Origin: a virus | Length of the DNA: 64,000 nt | Strand: one strand, 5' to 3' | Virus record (IMG/VR): IMGVR_UViG_3300028840_001302 | Coordinates: 34,342-98,341 of that record | In this document: positions 19,041-26,028 of the stretch, in pieces | Position numbering within the stretch: the stretch's first letter is position 1 | Layout: each line of letters starts with the position of its first letter | The notes under the pieces: model-generated | Databases searched by the model: none | Seen by the model: only the letters and a program-made list of their open reading frames with translations | Told to the model about the DNA's origin: nothing | Program-made: the position numbers and the translations under genes

Positions 19041-19051
19041 TGGAGGGAGCT

Positions 19052-19456
19052 ATGGAACTGTTACAAACTTATTGGCCTCACATTGCGCTTGTAATCGTGG
19101 TTGCCTTTTTCGTTGCCGTGACTTTCATCCGGCGCAAAGGAGAGAAGGACAACAACGATACTCTGAAAAAATTCGCGGATGGTATGACTAGCATCATGCG
19201 AAGTGTTTCAGATAAGGATGCAGTATTGAGGCAGACCTTCCGGAACGTGGAGGAGCTTAAGAAAAAACTCCAACCGCTGATTGACGGAGGGGAACTTCCA
19301 AAGGTCGGAGAATTTTTCAAAGGACTTAATGAAGAAGTCGGTATGGAAGATTTAATCCGCGACCACTACATTGATTCGATAGGTCCGGAAATCGGATTGA
19401 AGAAAAACGATGATGGCGATACCGTCTTCATCGAAGTTCCGGAACCCGAAGAATAA
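19052..19456 (+). CDS. N-terminally anchored membrane protein (holin or i-spanin candidate)
   Basis: 134 residues. ATG 19052 is chosen over ATG 19040 because the GGAGGG site (19042-19047) lies just before it. One transmembrane segment at residues about 9-26 ('HIALVIVVAFFVAVTFI') is followed by RRKGEKD and a cytoplasmic or periplasmic helical domain with acidic end. This is the last gene of the rightward late region and a strong terminator follows at 19487. Topology fits an i-spanin or holin; the family is not recognised. Confidence 0.5.
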   Translation: MELLQTYWPHIALVIVVAFFVAVTFIRRKGEKDNNDTLKKFADGMTSIMRSVSDKDAVLRQTFRNVEELKKKLQPLIDGGELPKVGEFFKGLNEEVGMEDLIRDHYIDSIGPEIGLKKNDDGDTVFIEVPEPEE

Positions 19457-19486
19457 AGGCACTCGCTTTCGGGCGGGGTCTCGTGA

Positions 19487-19523
19487 GGGGACGGTTTTCA
19501 TTTGAGGACCGTCCCTTTTTTTA
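19487..19523 (+). terminator. Rho-independent terminator of the late + strand operon
   Basis: Stem GGGACGGT (19488-19495) pairs with ACCGTCCC (19508-19515) over a 12-nt loop and is followed by seven T. It closes the tail/lysis transcription unit 30 bp after its last gene. Confidence 0.85.
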
Positions 19524-19526
19524 TTC

Positions 19527-19554
19527 TTGACAATTGATGTTCACGTTGTATAAT
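19527..19554 (+). promoter_or_regulatory. Sigma70-type promoter for a short RNA
   Basis: TTGACA at 19527-19532, 16-nt spacer, TATAAT at 19549-19554: both boxes match the consensus exactly. It lies immediately after the late terminator and only about 45 bp before a second + strand terminator, with no room for a protein gene. Confidence 0.8.
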
Positions 19555-19560
19555 AATAGT

Positions 19561-19633
19561 GTAACGTGCCTTTACAGGTTTTACCTCCTGTAGTTTGAGA
19601 GCGGTTGTTTTCGGTTTCAACCGCTCTCTTTTT
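19561..19633 (+). ncRNA. Candidate small RNA with anti-Shine-Dalgarno loop
   Basis: Predicted from a perfect promoter (19527-19554) and a terminator hairpin GAGAGCGGTTG / CAACCGCTCTC (19597-19607 with 19618-19628, then TTTTTA). The roughly 73-nt RNA has a first hairpin TACAGG - TTTTACCT - CCTGTA whose loop and 3' arm expose TTTTACCTCC. This is the reverse complement of GGAGGTAAAA, a ribosome site found before several genes of this phage (27492, 51767, 56247, 56688, 61752, 62892), and includes the ACCTCCT of the 16S rRNA 3' end. No open reading frame of useful length. Existence is inferred from signals only. Confidence 0.6.
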
Positions 19634-19639
19634 ATTTAA

Positions 19640-19669
19640 ATAAAAAAGCCGGGAGGATTAATCCCGGCT
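19640..19669 (-). terminator. Rho-independent terminator facing left
   Basis: On the - strand AGCCGGGA, a short loop, then CTCCCGGCT followed by TTTTTTATTT. It ends leftward transcription (the long - strand operon and/or the short RNA starting near 19806). Confidence 0.8.
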
Positions 19670-19806
19670 GTCCTGAGAGACAGGATTCTTTGCCTAATTG
19701 TCAAAGAACCCATATCAAAATCTGAATTGTCCGTTCTGGAAATCTGTCGGGTTTAGTCACCGACTACCGCATGATTCACCTCCTCTTATTCGAGTAGAAA
19801 AATCAT
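19640..19806 (-). ncRNA. Candidate structured small RNA with two-codon mini-ORF
   Basis: A - strand promoter (19813-19841) and terminator (19640-19669) bracket about 165 nt without a normal gene. The RNA would carry a strong GAGGAGG site (19779-19785), 6 nt later ATG-CGG-TAG (19764-19772), and then successive hairpins GTCGG/CCGAC (19746-19764), TTCTTTG/CAAAGAA (19686-19708) and CTGTC/GACAG before the terminator. It is convergent with the + strand small RNA. It could instead be only the 3' untranslated region of the upstream operon; the separate promoter argues against that. Confidence 0.45.
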
Positions 19807-19812
19807 AGTGCG

Positions 19813-19841
19813 ATTATATATTTTGCCGAAGAATTAATCAA
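19813..19841 (-). promoter_or_regulatory. Promoter at the end of the leftward operon
   Basis: Read on the - strand: TTGATT (19841-19836), 17-nt spacer, TATAAT (19818-19813). The -35 box overlaps the stop codon of the gene ending at 19838. It would drive only the short structured RNA to the left. Confidence 0.55.
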
Positions 19842-20308
19842 TCATATTCGTACTCATCTCCGTACCAACGCATCGGCTTTTGCGTCTCCGGATTTCTGCT
19901 CCGGGGTTTTCTCGTGAGAGGATAAGCAAGCTCCGGGTGAAACTTTTTCAGACAGGCGTTACAAAAGATATCACCGTTGATTTCTACCGGAGTTTTTCGC
20001 TTCGGATTTACCATCGTCTTGCAAAAAGAACAGGGCTTACGTCTATTCGCTTTCTGTTTCGGAGTAGCCCTCTGACCTTGCGGCCTAGTTGAACCGTGTT
20101 CCTTTTTCAACCGTTCCCTGTATGCCGCATCTCTCGCAAGTTTCTTTTTCCAAAGCTCCGGGTCGTTTTTGATTTTTTCATAACCCCGTTGTGCAGCTTT
20201 CTTCGATGTCTCTTTCATTAATTTTAAACGGCAAAGGTCGGAGCAAGTATGTCCCGCTCCTTTCTCATCGTACTCCGTCCCGCAGATTCTACATGGTTTC
20301 ATTACCAT
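19838..20308 (-). CDS. Double zinc-ribbon protein
   Basis: 156 residues, ATG (or ATG two codons on) with a weak AGGAAAC site. Two metal-binding clusters: C6/C9/C22/C26 at the N-terminus and C93/C96/C116/C119 in the middle, joined by a basic helical linker. The first cluster has exactly the same spacing (C-x2-C-x12-C-x3-C) as the upstream neighbour at 20948, so the two are probably paralogous in this domain. It may bind nucleic acid or act as a transcription/translation effector; the target is unknown. Last gene of the - strand block. Confidence 0.65.
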   Translation of the reverse strand: MVMKPCRICGTEYDEKGAGHTCSDLCRLKLMKETSKKAAQRGYEKIKNDPELWKKKLARDAAYRERLKKEHGSTRPQGQRATPKQKANRRKPCSFCKTMVNPKRKTPVEINGDIFCNACLKKFHPELAYPLTRKPRSRNPETQKPMRWYGDEYEYD

Positions 20309-20330
20309 AATTTTGTTTCCTACGAATAAA

Positions 20331-20948
20331 TTATGCGGTTACGGCTTTATAGACATACGGAGGTGTTCCGATTTGTCCTTTGATACGTTTCCGCTGAGTA
20401 CGTTCCAGCTTGCCTTGTTTATAAAGAGTGAAGGCTACATGCTGAACGTAGAACTCGATTTTGAAATTTTTAGCAATCCGTTTATTCTGAAATCTTTTTA
20501 TAACCGCTTGAGGAGTGAGACCCCTTTTCGTGGTCATAAAAGCTTTCTCGATTGCGTCCCATAGTTTTTGAGACTCCGGGGTTCTTCTCCGATTCCCGGA
20601 AGCTCTCCGGACGGACCCGTTGCCGCCTTTGGTTTTTACTCCGAGAAGTTCATTGAGTTCGTGGAGCTTGGATTCTATCGCCGCCTTTTTCTTTTCATAC
20701 TTCGACAGCTTTTTTTCGACCCGCTCACGTTCACCCTCAAGAATTTTTCGTTGGCTCTTGATGGTAACAATGGCTTTGTCGAGTTCGGAATCCTGACTCC
20801 CGTTACGACTCTTTTTCTTTTTCTTCCTTCCCCTCCCCAACGTATCGCGGATACGTTTGTATGTGTCCCTGCATTCTTCTTTACAGGTCCGGCGATTTCC
20901 GTTTGTTTGAAACTCGCTCTGACATACGATGCACTTTCTGTTTTTCAT
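20331..20948 (-). CDS. Zinc-finger, coiled-coil protein with winged-helix-like C-terminus
   Basis: 205 residues. N-terminal zinc finger C6/C9/C22/C26, a lysine-rich patch (about 42-46), a long coiled coil (about 55-105), then a basic domain from about 125 ('QKLWDAIEKAFMTTKRGLTPQAVIKRFQNKRI...YVQHVAFTLYKQGKLERT') that reads like a winged helix: helix, helix, recognition helix, and a wing with 'PPYVYKAV'. A DNA-binding regulator is the best guess. The zinc finger is shared with the next gene downstream. Confidence 0.6.
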   Translation of the reverse strand: MKNRKCIVCQSEFQTNGNRRTCKEECRDTYKRIRDTLGRGRKKKKKSRNGSQDSELDKAIVTIKSQRKILEGERERVEKKLSKYEKKKAAIESKLHELNELLGVKTKGGNGSVRRASGNRRRTPESQKLWDAIEKAFMTTKRGLTPQAVIKRFQNKRIAKNFKIEFYVQHVAFTLYKQGKLERTQRKRIKGQIGTPPYVYKAVTA

Positions 20949-20975
20949 TGTGGACCTCCTTTGTCCGGTAGAAAG

Positions 20976-21296
20976 TTACGCCTTGTATTTATTGCGGATG
21001 AATTTATACATCTCTTCGTGACCGTTAAGTTTTTCTTCGCGCATTGCCTTAAGTATCTCGTTGTGTTTTAAACGTGCGTCTTCCATGAACTCGCTGAGTT
21101 GCACTCCGAGTTTTTCGAGTATATGGATGATGAAGTGATTATAAAAAGTATCGGTGCTGAAAGTAACTTCAACACGTTTATGCCTGTCCACTTCTTCCAG
21201 TATCAAAACGAATTCCGCACCCGCTCCAATTTCAAAGTCACGAACTTTTTTGAGTTCGATGCTGTCAATACCGTTGAGATTAATTTCAATACTCAT
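20976..21296 (-). CDS. Hypothetical protein
   Basis: 106 residues. The start is set at ATG 21296, overlapping the upstream stop as TAATG, with GGGAGGAAG upstream; the longer reading frame to 21419 would run through the neighbouring gene and is rejected. Composition is alpha/beta ('SIEINLNGIDSIELKKVRDFEI') with a helical, charged second half. No recognised motif. It belongs to a string of small genes coupled by stop/start overlaps. Confidence 0.65.
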   Translation of the reverse strand: MSIEINLNGIDSIELKKVRDFEIGAGAEFVLILEEVDRHKRVEVTFSTDTFYNHFIIHILEKLGVQLSEFMEDARLKHNEILKAMREEKLNGHEEMYKFIRNKYKA

Positions 21297-21502
21297 TATT
21301 TTTTCTTCCTCCCACATATAGGACAGATAACTTTCTCCGGTGCGTTTCTCGGTTTGAATGGAACCATCATCATATACTCTCGGAACGGAGGTATGGCTAT
21401 GGATTTGAAGTGACCGCATTCGAGCGTTAGGAAATAATACCTACCTCCCCGTGTACCTTCGCAAATTTTTATGTGTGTTACTTTCTTCCAGTTCAGAGCC
21501 AT
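21296..21502 (-). CDS. Small zinc-binding protein
   Basis: 68 residues. 'LECGH' (C29, H31) and 'CPICGRKKK' (C60, C63) form a single zinc site, with C14 as another possible ligand; the end is basic. Starts with ATG overlapping the upstream stop (TAATG). This 'CGH...CPIC' layout is frequent in small phage proteins. Function unknown. Confidence 0.65.
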   Translation of the reverse strand: MALNWKKVTHIKICEGTRGGRYYFLTLECGHFKSIAIPPFREYMMMVPFKPRNAPEKVICPICGRKKK

Positions 21503-21876
21503 TAATAGCTCCTCTCGAAAACTATCTCACCTTCTTTACGACTGATACGAATTACAAAACGATGTTCAATATACCCACTCTGCCAGCGTGGATTGAAAAA
21601 CGAATCGTAAAAAGTTTGAAAGTAAAGCGGTTTGATTTCTTCATCAGTATCTTTCATTACTTCGATACCTTTTTTATAACGGTAAAGTAACACCCTACAA
21701 TTTTCGCAACCGAAATGAAACTCCTTCGCGGCCTCAAAAACTTCGTGAGGGGAAGACAATTTATTTTCCATAAGATGTTTAACCAGTTCGTCAATCTGGT
21801 AGCCATTACACCCTACGACCATTTTAATTTGGACTCCACGTTTCGTGCAGATAACGAGCATTCCTTGTGTTGCCAT
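21502..21876 (-). CDS. Hypothetical protein
   Basis: 124 residues from ATG 21876, which overlaps the stop of the upstream gene; a TTG at 21885 is too close to the GGGAGGAG site to be likely. The N-terminal part ('MLVICTKRGVQIKMVVGCNGYQIDELVKHLME') suggests an alpha/beta fold. A C-x2-C pair (GCENC) sits near the middle. No family recognised. Confidence 0.6.
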   Translation of the reverse strand: MATQGMLVICTKRGVQIKMVVGCNGYQIDELVKHLMENKLSSPHEVFEAAKEFHFGCENCRVLLYRYKKGIEVMKDTDEEIKPLYFQTFYDSFFNPRWQSGYIEHRFVIRISRKEGEIVFERSY

Positions 21877-22250
21877 TAGTACCAATCTCCTCCCTGTGCG
21901 GAGTCAAGTCTTCCGGGAGTCGGAAGATAATAAAGCTCTTCGCACTTCTGACCTTTTGGGAGTGTGCCTTCAAAAACAGCAAACCCGTCAAAATAGATAT
22001 GGAGCCAGATGGTACTCCAATTAGTAGAGATATTATTTTCTTCCTTTTCAATTTTGAATTTGCATCCGGCTTTAAGCAAAGCCCAACATTGACCGACCTT
22101 CGTTTGCGAAGAGGCAGAGTCACGATTATGCCAATTCTCTTCAGCGACAATCGCTCTTTCACAGATTTCGATTAGTTCCTCTCGCGTATAATCGGTCTTG
22201 ACATCCGATTTATTTACGCACTTTTTTTCTGGTTTTTTTCTTTCGTCCAT
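21876..22250 (-). CDS. Hypothetical protein
   Basis: 124 residues. ATG 22250 has AAGGAAGG at the right distance; the longer frame to 22289 overlaps the upstream gene more and lacks a site. Residues 1-25 are Lys-rich; the rest is a compact domain ('GQCWALLKAGCKFKIEKEENN', 'STIWLHIYFDGFAVFEGTLPKG') with scattered cysteines. Function unknown. The 3' end overlaps the next gene start by four bases. Confidence 0.6.
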   Translation of the reverse strand: MDERKKPEKKCVNKSDVKTDYTREELIEICERAIVAEENWHNRDSASSQTKVGQCWALLKAGCKFKIEKEENNISTNWSTIWLHIYFDGFAVFEGTLPKGQKCEELYYLPTPGRLDSAQGGDWY

Positions 22251-22680
22251 TTGTCTTCCTTCCTTTGCAATCCGGGCATCCGTTGACATACCACTTGTAA
22301 GCGTTCCAATCGTATTTCATCGTGAACCCGTTTTTCTTAAACGGACTTTCGCTGTTATGGGTTTTTTTCATGTCCGGAATTTTTGAAGGTTCATGTTGAG
22401 CCTTACACTTTTTGCATGGAATCGAAACGGTTACTTCAGGATACAAAACCTCTTCACCGTGCAATTTGAAATGGAGTAGTGCAAGCATCGTAGCCATGTG
22501 CTTTGCGAGACACTCCGGGCAGAGTGCGCTACCACCTCCGTACTTCCCGGTTATTACCAGTGTCTTCGGGTGTAATCTGCACCAATCAACGTCAAGGTGG
22601 TCGTGGGTCTCGAAGACTTCTTCAAACATATAATCTTTGAAAAGTTTACCGCAACTTCGACATTCGTGTGCCTTCGCCAT
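22210..22680 (-). CDS. Multi-zinc-knuckle protein
   Basis: 156 residues, ATG overlapping the upstream stop (TAATG). Four C-x2-C pairs: C7/C10, C54/C57, C89/C92 and C135/C138, enough for two zinc ribbons, with several histidines between (H26, H28). The C-terminus is Lys/Arg-rich (KKKTRKKVRK), as in many proteins of this phage. A nucleic-acid or ribosome-binding role is an inference. No similar named family comes to mind. Confidence 0.65.
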   Translation of the reverse strand: MAKAHECRSCGKLFKDYMFEEVFETHDHLDVDWCRLHPKTLVITGKYGGGSALCPECLAKHMATMLALLHFKLHGEEVLYPEVTVSIPCKKCKAQHEPSKIPDMKKTHNSESPFKKNGFTMKYDWNAYKWYVNGCPDCKGRKTNGRKKKTRKKVRK

Positions 22681-22928
22681 TAGTTACCTCCTCTCAGAAG
22701 GAAGAGTATATTTTTAGTAAGCTCCTCTTTCTTTCGCGTGTACGCCGTGGAGTCTTTCGGGTCTTTGCAATAAACCATCAACTTACTCGTGAGGAAAATC
22801 GCCGCTTCCTGAAATCCGTTTGCCCGGAGAGCCTTCGGAATAAATTCCGCGACATCGAAAAAGTTGTAACCCGAATAAGAATTGAGAAAAAGCTGTGCGA
22901 TAATATCAAGATTTTTTAGCTTTAGCAT
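22680..22928 (-). CDS. Small hypothetical protein
   Basis: 82 residues, helical and mildly basic. The start ATG 22928 lies inside the 3' end of the upstream gene (overlap 23 bp). No cysteine clusters and no membrane segment. The overlap on both sides supports it as a translated member of the small-gene operon. Function unknown. Confidence 0.55.
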   Translation of the reverse strand: MLKLKNLDIIAQLFLNSYSGYNFFDVAEFIPKALRANGFQEAAIFLTSKLMVYCKDPKDSTAYTRKKEELTKNILFLLRGGN

Positions 22929-23259
22929 TCTTCCTCCGTTTCTTTTTCTTTTTAGGGAACGGATTTTTGACGTAGAGTTTATCGCGCCATGTGAGCTTCT
23001 TATAATTCTTCCGACACTTCGCGCAATTATGGTCCACGATTACAACCTCCGTTGCATCATAAACGCTTCCGAGTTGGTCTCCGAGTTGCGCTCCACATCT
23101 CGCGCAATGGAAATAACCCCAACACGTTTCCTGAATCCGAGAGTGACCGATGAGAGAGCAAACCACGTTATTGCGTTTCGCTTTATCCATCGGACCGAGA
23201 GCCTTTAATTTTTCCATGAGTTCTTTCCGGGTCATGGGTTTTTCTTTTGCTTCCGGCAT
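22906..23259 (-). CDS. Zinc-finger protein with lysine-rich C-terminus
   Basis: 117 residues. Ligand set C34, H39, C46, C52, C55, then C79 and C82 ('CARCGAQLGD' and 'NCAKCRKN'), consistent with two zinc sites. The C-terminal 20 residues are almost all Lys/Arg. ATG overlaps the upstream stop. Probably a nucleic-acid-associated small effector; not identifiable further. Confidence 0.65.
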   Translation of the reverse strand: MPEAKEKPMTRKELMEKLKALGPMDKAKRNNVVCSLIGHSRIQETCWGYFHCARCGAQLGDQLGSVYDATEVVIVDHNCAKCRKNYKKLTWRDKLYVKNPFPKKKKKRRKNAKAKKS

Positions 23260-23483
23260 TACCGCACCAACCTTTCTACCAGATTAACCAGTTCGATTTT
23301 TTGTTTCCCTGAAATTCTTTCGTACAAATAAATTCCGTGGAGGAAACCGCACCACCATGTACCCCGTTCTTTGGTGAGTCCTTTATCACCCGCTTCGATT
23401 TCGATGCAGCCTTTCACATGGTCGAAGGGGACAATGGTTTCTTTTTTCCCTCCGAGTTTTATTGTTACAGTTTTCGGAGGCAT
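23259..23483 (-). CDS. Small hypothetical protein
   Basis: 74 residues, starting with ATG overlapping the upstream stop. Beta-rich N-terminal half ('PPKTVTIKLGGKKETIVPFDHV') and a short C-terminal helix. No known motif. A single-domain protein inside the coupled gene string. Confidence 0.6.
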   Translation of the reverse strand: MPPKTVTIKLGGKKETIVPFDHVKGCIEIEAGDKGLTKERGTWWCGFLHGIYLYERISGKQKIELVNLVERLVR

Positions 23484-23917
23484 TATTTTTTCCTCCTGTT
23501 CTTTTTCAATCGTGGATTGAAGGGGAGTTTTGCACGGAAATGTCTCTCCATATATCCACTTGTATCATCATTACCTTTAAGTAATGCTTTCAGTTCTTTC
23601 TTTTCTTTCGCGGTGAGTTTCCGAGTCATATCATCGTCAGCGGCCTTCGAGTTCCCTCCGGCAGCTTCGAGAGCTTTCCGCAAAGAGACGAGCAATGTTA
23701 ATTCAGCATCCTTCATTGCTTTCGCTTTTTTTCCGTACTTACCCCTCCATGCTTGCTCATCATCCCCAAAAAGACTTACGCCTTTTTGAACGTAAAAATT
23801 TAGTTGTTGTTTATATCGGACGTAGAGAGTAGTTGCCCGATGTGCCGCTCTACCTTCCGGAGTAATTGCGAAGGGTTTACTTCTACTACGATTTAATTCA
23901 GCGAAGTTATGTTCCAC
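23483..23917 (-). CDS. Hypothetical basic protein
   Basis: About 144 residues. The GTG at 23917 sits 6 nt from a GGGAG site and is preferred; ATG 23923 overlaps that site and is the alternative. The frame further upstream is inside the neighbour and rejected. The protein is helical, alanine- and lysine-rich, ending KKNRRKK. No recognised fold. Coupled to the upstream gene by an 11-bp overlap. Confidence 0.55.
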   Translation of the reverse strand: MEHNFAELNRSRSKPFAITPEGRAAHRATTLYVRYKQQLNFYVQKGVSLFGDDEQAWRGKYGKKAKAMKDAELTLLVSLRKALEAAGGNSKAADDDMTRKLTAKEKKELKALLKGNDDTSGYMERHFRAKLPFNPRLKKNRRKK

Positions 23918-24098
23918 TCTCATCTCCCTTTTTACTCTTCCGGATGTAGTTGAGCATCCAGCGTAAAGTGAAATCCGCTTCCCGGCAAAGTTCTTCATCC
24001 GGGTCCGGACGCGAGTGTAAATCAGTGGTGACTTCCGCTAGGACTTCAGCCCACTCCAATAAATCGTTCCGTTCAACTTTAACTTTTGTATCAGCCAT
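23907..24098 (-). CDS. Small acidic hypothetical protein
   Basis: 63 residues, ATG overlapping the upstream stop (TAATG). Mostly helical: 'ERNDLLEWAEVLAEVTTDLH' and 'LRWMLNYIRKS'. Acidic first half and basic end. No motif. Real by context (tight coupling both sides), unknown by function. Confidence 0.6.
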   Translation of the reverse strand: MADTKVKVERNDLLEWAEVLAEVTTDLHSRPDPDEELCREADFTLRWMLNYIRKSKKGDESGT

Positions 24099-24415
24099 TA
24101 ACCCTCCCGTTCCGGCATCTTCGTGAGATAAAAATTAAACCAATCTTCCCACGTCTTGCCGATGATAAATCCGAGTTCGATAAATTTTTGCCTCCGAGTT
24201 TCGTTTAATACGGAACAGCAACCGTGACCCATTGCCGGGGAAAATGGTTGCTCCAATTTTTTCTCTGCCGCGATAATCTCTTCATATTTCTCGCAGAGAT
24301 TTTTTTCGGTGAGGTAAGCACATCGTTCTTTCGCATCGTCCCACTTACCGAAGGGACAGACACCGCGAGTGCAACAGTAACCGCATTGTACGCAATCGAA
24401 GACCGGGAGTTTCAT
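24098..24415 (-). CDS. YkgJ-like cysteine-cluster protein
   Basis: 105 residues with 'FDCVQCGYCCTRGVCPFG' giving C8-x2-C11-x2-C14-C15-x4-C20, then C32 and C41 in 'RCAYLTEKNLCEKYEE'. This is the CxxCxxCC signature of the putative zinc- or iron-chelating YkgJ family. Length is about that of the core domain. Its biochemical role is not established in the family; a metal- or cluster-binding protein is a fair description. Its ATG lies inside the stop of the small membrane protein upstream. Confidence 0.7.
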   Translation of the reverse strand: MKLPVFDCVQCGYCCTRGVCPFGKWDDAKERCAYLTEKNLCEKYEEIIAAEKKLEQPFSPAMGHGCCSVLNETRRQKFIELGFIIGKTWEDWFNFYLTKMPEREG

Positions 24416-24534
24416 TACAACCTCTTCTTACCGAGACAGACTTCCAATGTGTAAAGACAAACGGCGAGAACCGCCATCATAATTATCTTTACGATTTCAG
24501 CACAAGCATTGAGAACGCCTATAAAAATTTTCAT
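24415..24534 (-). CDS. Small single-pass membrane protein
   Basis: 39 residues (begins MKIFIGVLNACAEIVKI, ends CLGKKRL). An excellent AAGGAGGATAA site lies just before ATG 24534, and its TAA overlaps the next ATG (TAATG), as in the rest of the operon. Residues about 12-32 are hydrophobic with three cysteines and the end is positively charged, so the C-terminus is probably cytoplasmic. Too short for ordinary gene callers. Function unknown. Confidence 0.6.
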   Translation of the reverse strand: MKIFIGVLNACAEIVKIIMMAVLAVCLYTLEVCLGKKRL

Positions 24535-24543
24535 TTATCCTCC

Positions 24544-24798
24544 TTAGTGTTCGCAATCGCAACGGGAGTAAGTCCCCCCGGCAACCGACTTCCCTTCCCA
24601 TATTTGGGCAGGACTTGAATCACAACAATCAATACACACGGGTTCGATATGCGCCGTGACAAACGGGAGGTCTATCGTTGCCGTGTTACAACATACAGGT
24701 CTATAGTTACCGCACACGATACACTTTGCGTTCCCGTCCATCTCTGGAATCAGGACCGGAGTGTTTCCGTACAGGTAAAGATTCCGGTTGTTTATCAT
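24544..24798 (-). CDS. Cysteine-rich zinc-knuckle protein
   Basis: 84 residues with C26/C29, C36/C37, C55/C58/C59 and a C-terminal CDCEH. The ligand spacing suggests two zinc sites. Weak ribosome site (GTTGAGGT). It is separated from the upstream gene by 110 bp that hold a hairpin (24861-24897). Function unknown. Confidence 0.6.
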   Translation of the reverse strand: MINNRNLYLYGNTPVLIPEMDGNAKCIVCGNYRPVCCNTATIDLPFVTAHIEPVCIDCCDSSPAQIWEGKSVAGGTYSRCDCEH

Positions 24799-24860
24799 CG
24801 TAACCTCAACTTTCTTTCTAACATAATAATAAAGTGGTTACGCAAACTTTTAAACACAGC

Positions 24861-24897
24861 GGGGAGAACCGTCAAGGAGGGCTAGACGATTCTCCCC
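24861..24897 (-). terminator. Hairpin after the lysine-tail protein gene (attenuator or weak terminator)
   Basis: GGGGAGAA (24861-24868) pairs with TTCTCCCC (24890-24897), extended by CG pairs, with a 15-nt loop. No clear T-run follows on the - strand, so partial termination or mRNA-end protection is more likely than full termination. Confidence 0.45.
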
Positions 24898-24907
24898 ACA
24901 CTACCCG

Positions 24908-25996
24908 CTACTTTTTCTTTTTCTTCTTTTTCTTCGAGTCCTTTTTCTTGGTCGATTTCTTTTTCTTATCGGATTTCTTCTTTGAAGACTTCTTCGACTT
25001 TTTGGACTTCTTCTTCTTTTCCTTTTTCTCTTCCGCTCTGCGCTCACGGGCCTTTTCTTTCCTCCGTTCCCGTTGCGCTTCCTTCGTTTCAACATCCCTC
25101 TCGATGCCTTTGTCAATCAGTTTCTTGACTTTCTTTTCGAGCATCGTGATTGCTTTTATCGAGTCCTTTGCTTTGTACTTCAGCAAGTCTTGATAAGCAC
25201 TCACCTTTGTACGCAGTTTATTGAACTCATCGAGTTTTTTCTGCATTGCGGAAGTATGGTAACGGTTCTCCGCGACCTTCGCCAGTTCTTCATGGAACCG
25301 GACGATTTCGGCCTCCATCTGTTCCGCGAAACTTTTCTTGACTTCGACCCGTGCCTGTTTCGTGTCGGCAACCGGGAGAGTATAAAAGTGACTGTTGTTT
25401 CCGAGACGGTCCAGAAATACTTTGAGTCTCGCAATCTCTCCGATGAAAGTATTCGGAACGAAGTAAATGCCGCCGTGGTCCCGGACGCTATGTGCCTGAC
25501 ATTTTTCGTTCAGGTAATCAATCACGATGCGCCGGATATCCGTATGGTTATGGTACTCGCGGTTTTCCTTGTAAAGCTTTTTGAAAACATCCGTGAGGAA
25601 AACGCCGCGAATATCGAGACTTCCGGTTTGCTTATCGAGAAGTATGGTAGTCTCGTGCGCGTAATTGATTTTGTCGTTATCCTTCTCGGAATCGTCACGA
25701 GCGACCAGAGCGACCTTCGCGGTGTCGGCATCATCTTCAAACAGGTCTGCGAATCCTTCCCCTGCGGTTGCGCGTTCAAACTGACGGGTTGCGCGTCTGA
25801 AAGCTTGCCACGGCTGTACGGGTTTGATTTCATAACCGGACGGGAGACCCGATGCCGCAAATGCTTTCTGAAAAGCCGTGTGTAGAACCCTACCCGAAAG
25901 ATTGTACCAGACGAGATAGCCGACTAGCGGGGCGTTACTCGCCTTGAGTTCTTTCGCGTATTCCTTTACCGTGAATCGTTTCGGTTTCGTTTTCAT
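24908..25996 (-). CDS. Protein with long poly-lysine tail, partner candidate of the MoxR ATPase
   Basis: 362 residues, ATG with AAAGGAGCAATACATT upstream. Residues 1-250 are a folded domain ('PLVGYLVWYNLSGRVLHTAFQKAFAASGLP', 'RRIVIDYLNEKCQAHSVRDHGGIYFVP', 'ARLKVFLDRLG'); residues about 205-305 include a coiled coil; the last 60 are nearly pure Lys/Ser/Arg/Asp. It may belong to the uncharacterised DUF6744-like proteins that occur near AAA+ ATPases in phages, but I cannot verify this. It follows the MoxR gene by 32 bp, so the two are cotranscribed and probably act together. Confidence 0.6.
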   Translation of the reverse strand: MKTKPKRFTVKEYAKELKASNAPLVGYLVWYNLSGRVLHTAFQKAFAASGLPSGYEIKPVQPWQAFRRATRQFERATAGEGFADLFEDDADTAKVALVARDDSEKDNDKINYAHETTILLDKQTGSLDIRGVFLTDVFKKLYKENREYHNHTDIRRIVIDYLNEKCQAHSVRDHGGIYFVPNTFIGEIARLKVFLDRLGNNSHFYTLPVADTKQARVEVKKSFAEQMEAEIVRFHEELAKVAENRYHTSAMQKKLDEFNKLRTKVSAYQDLLKYKAKDSIKAITMLEKKVKKLIDKGIERDVETKEAQRERRKEKARERRAEEKKEKKKKSKKSKKSSKKKSDKKKKSTKKKDSKKKKKKKK

Positions 25997-26028
25997 AATG
26001 TATTGCTCCTTTATCGAATCAGGATTGA

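Noticed and set aside
17380-19456. Endolysin gene
   Set aside because: None of the proteins in the lysis-like cluster has lysozyme, amidase or peptidase motifs; the endolysin may lie outside the window.
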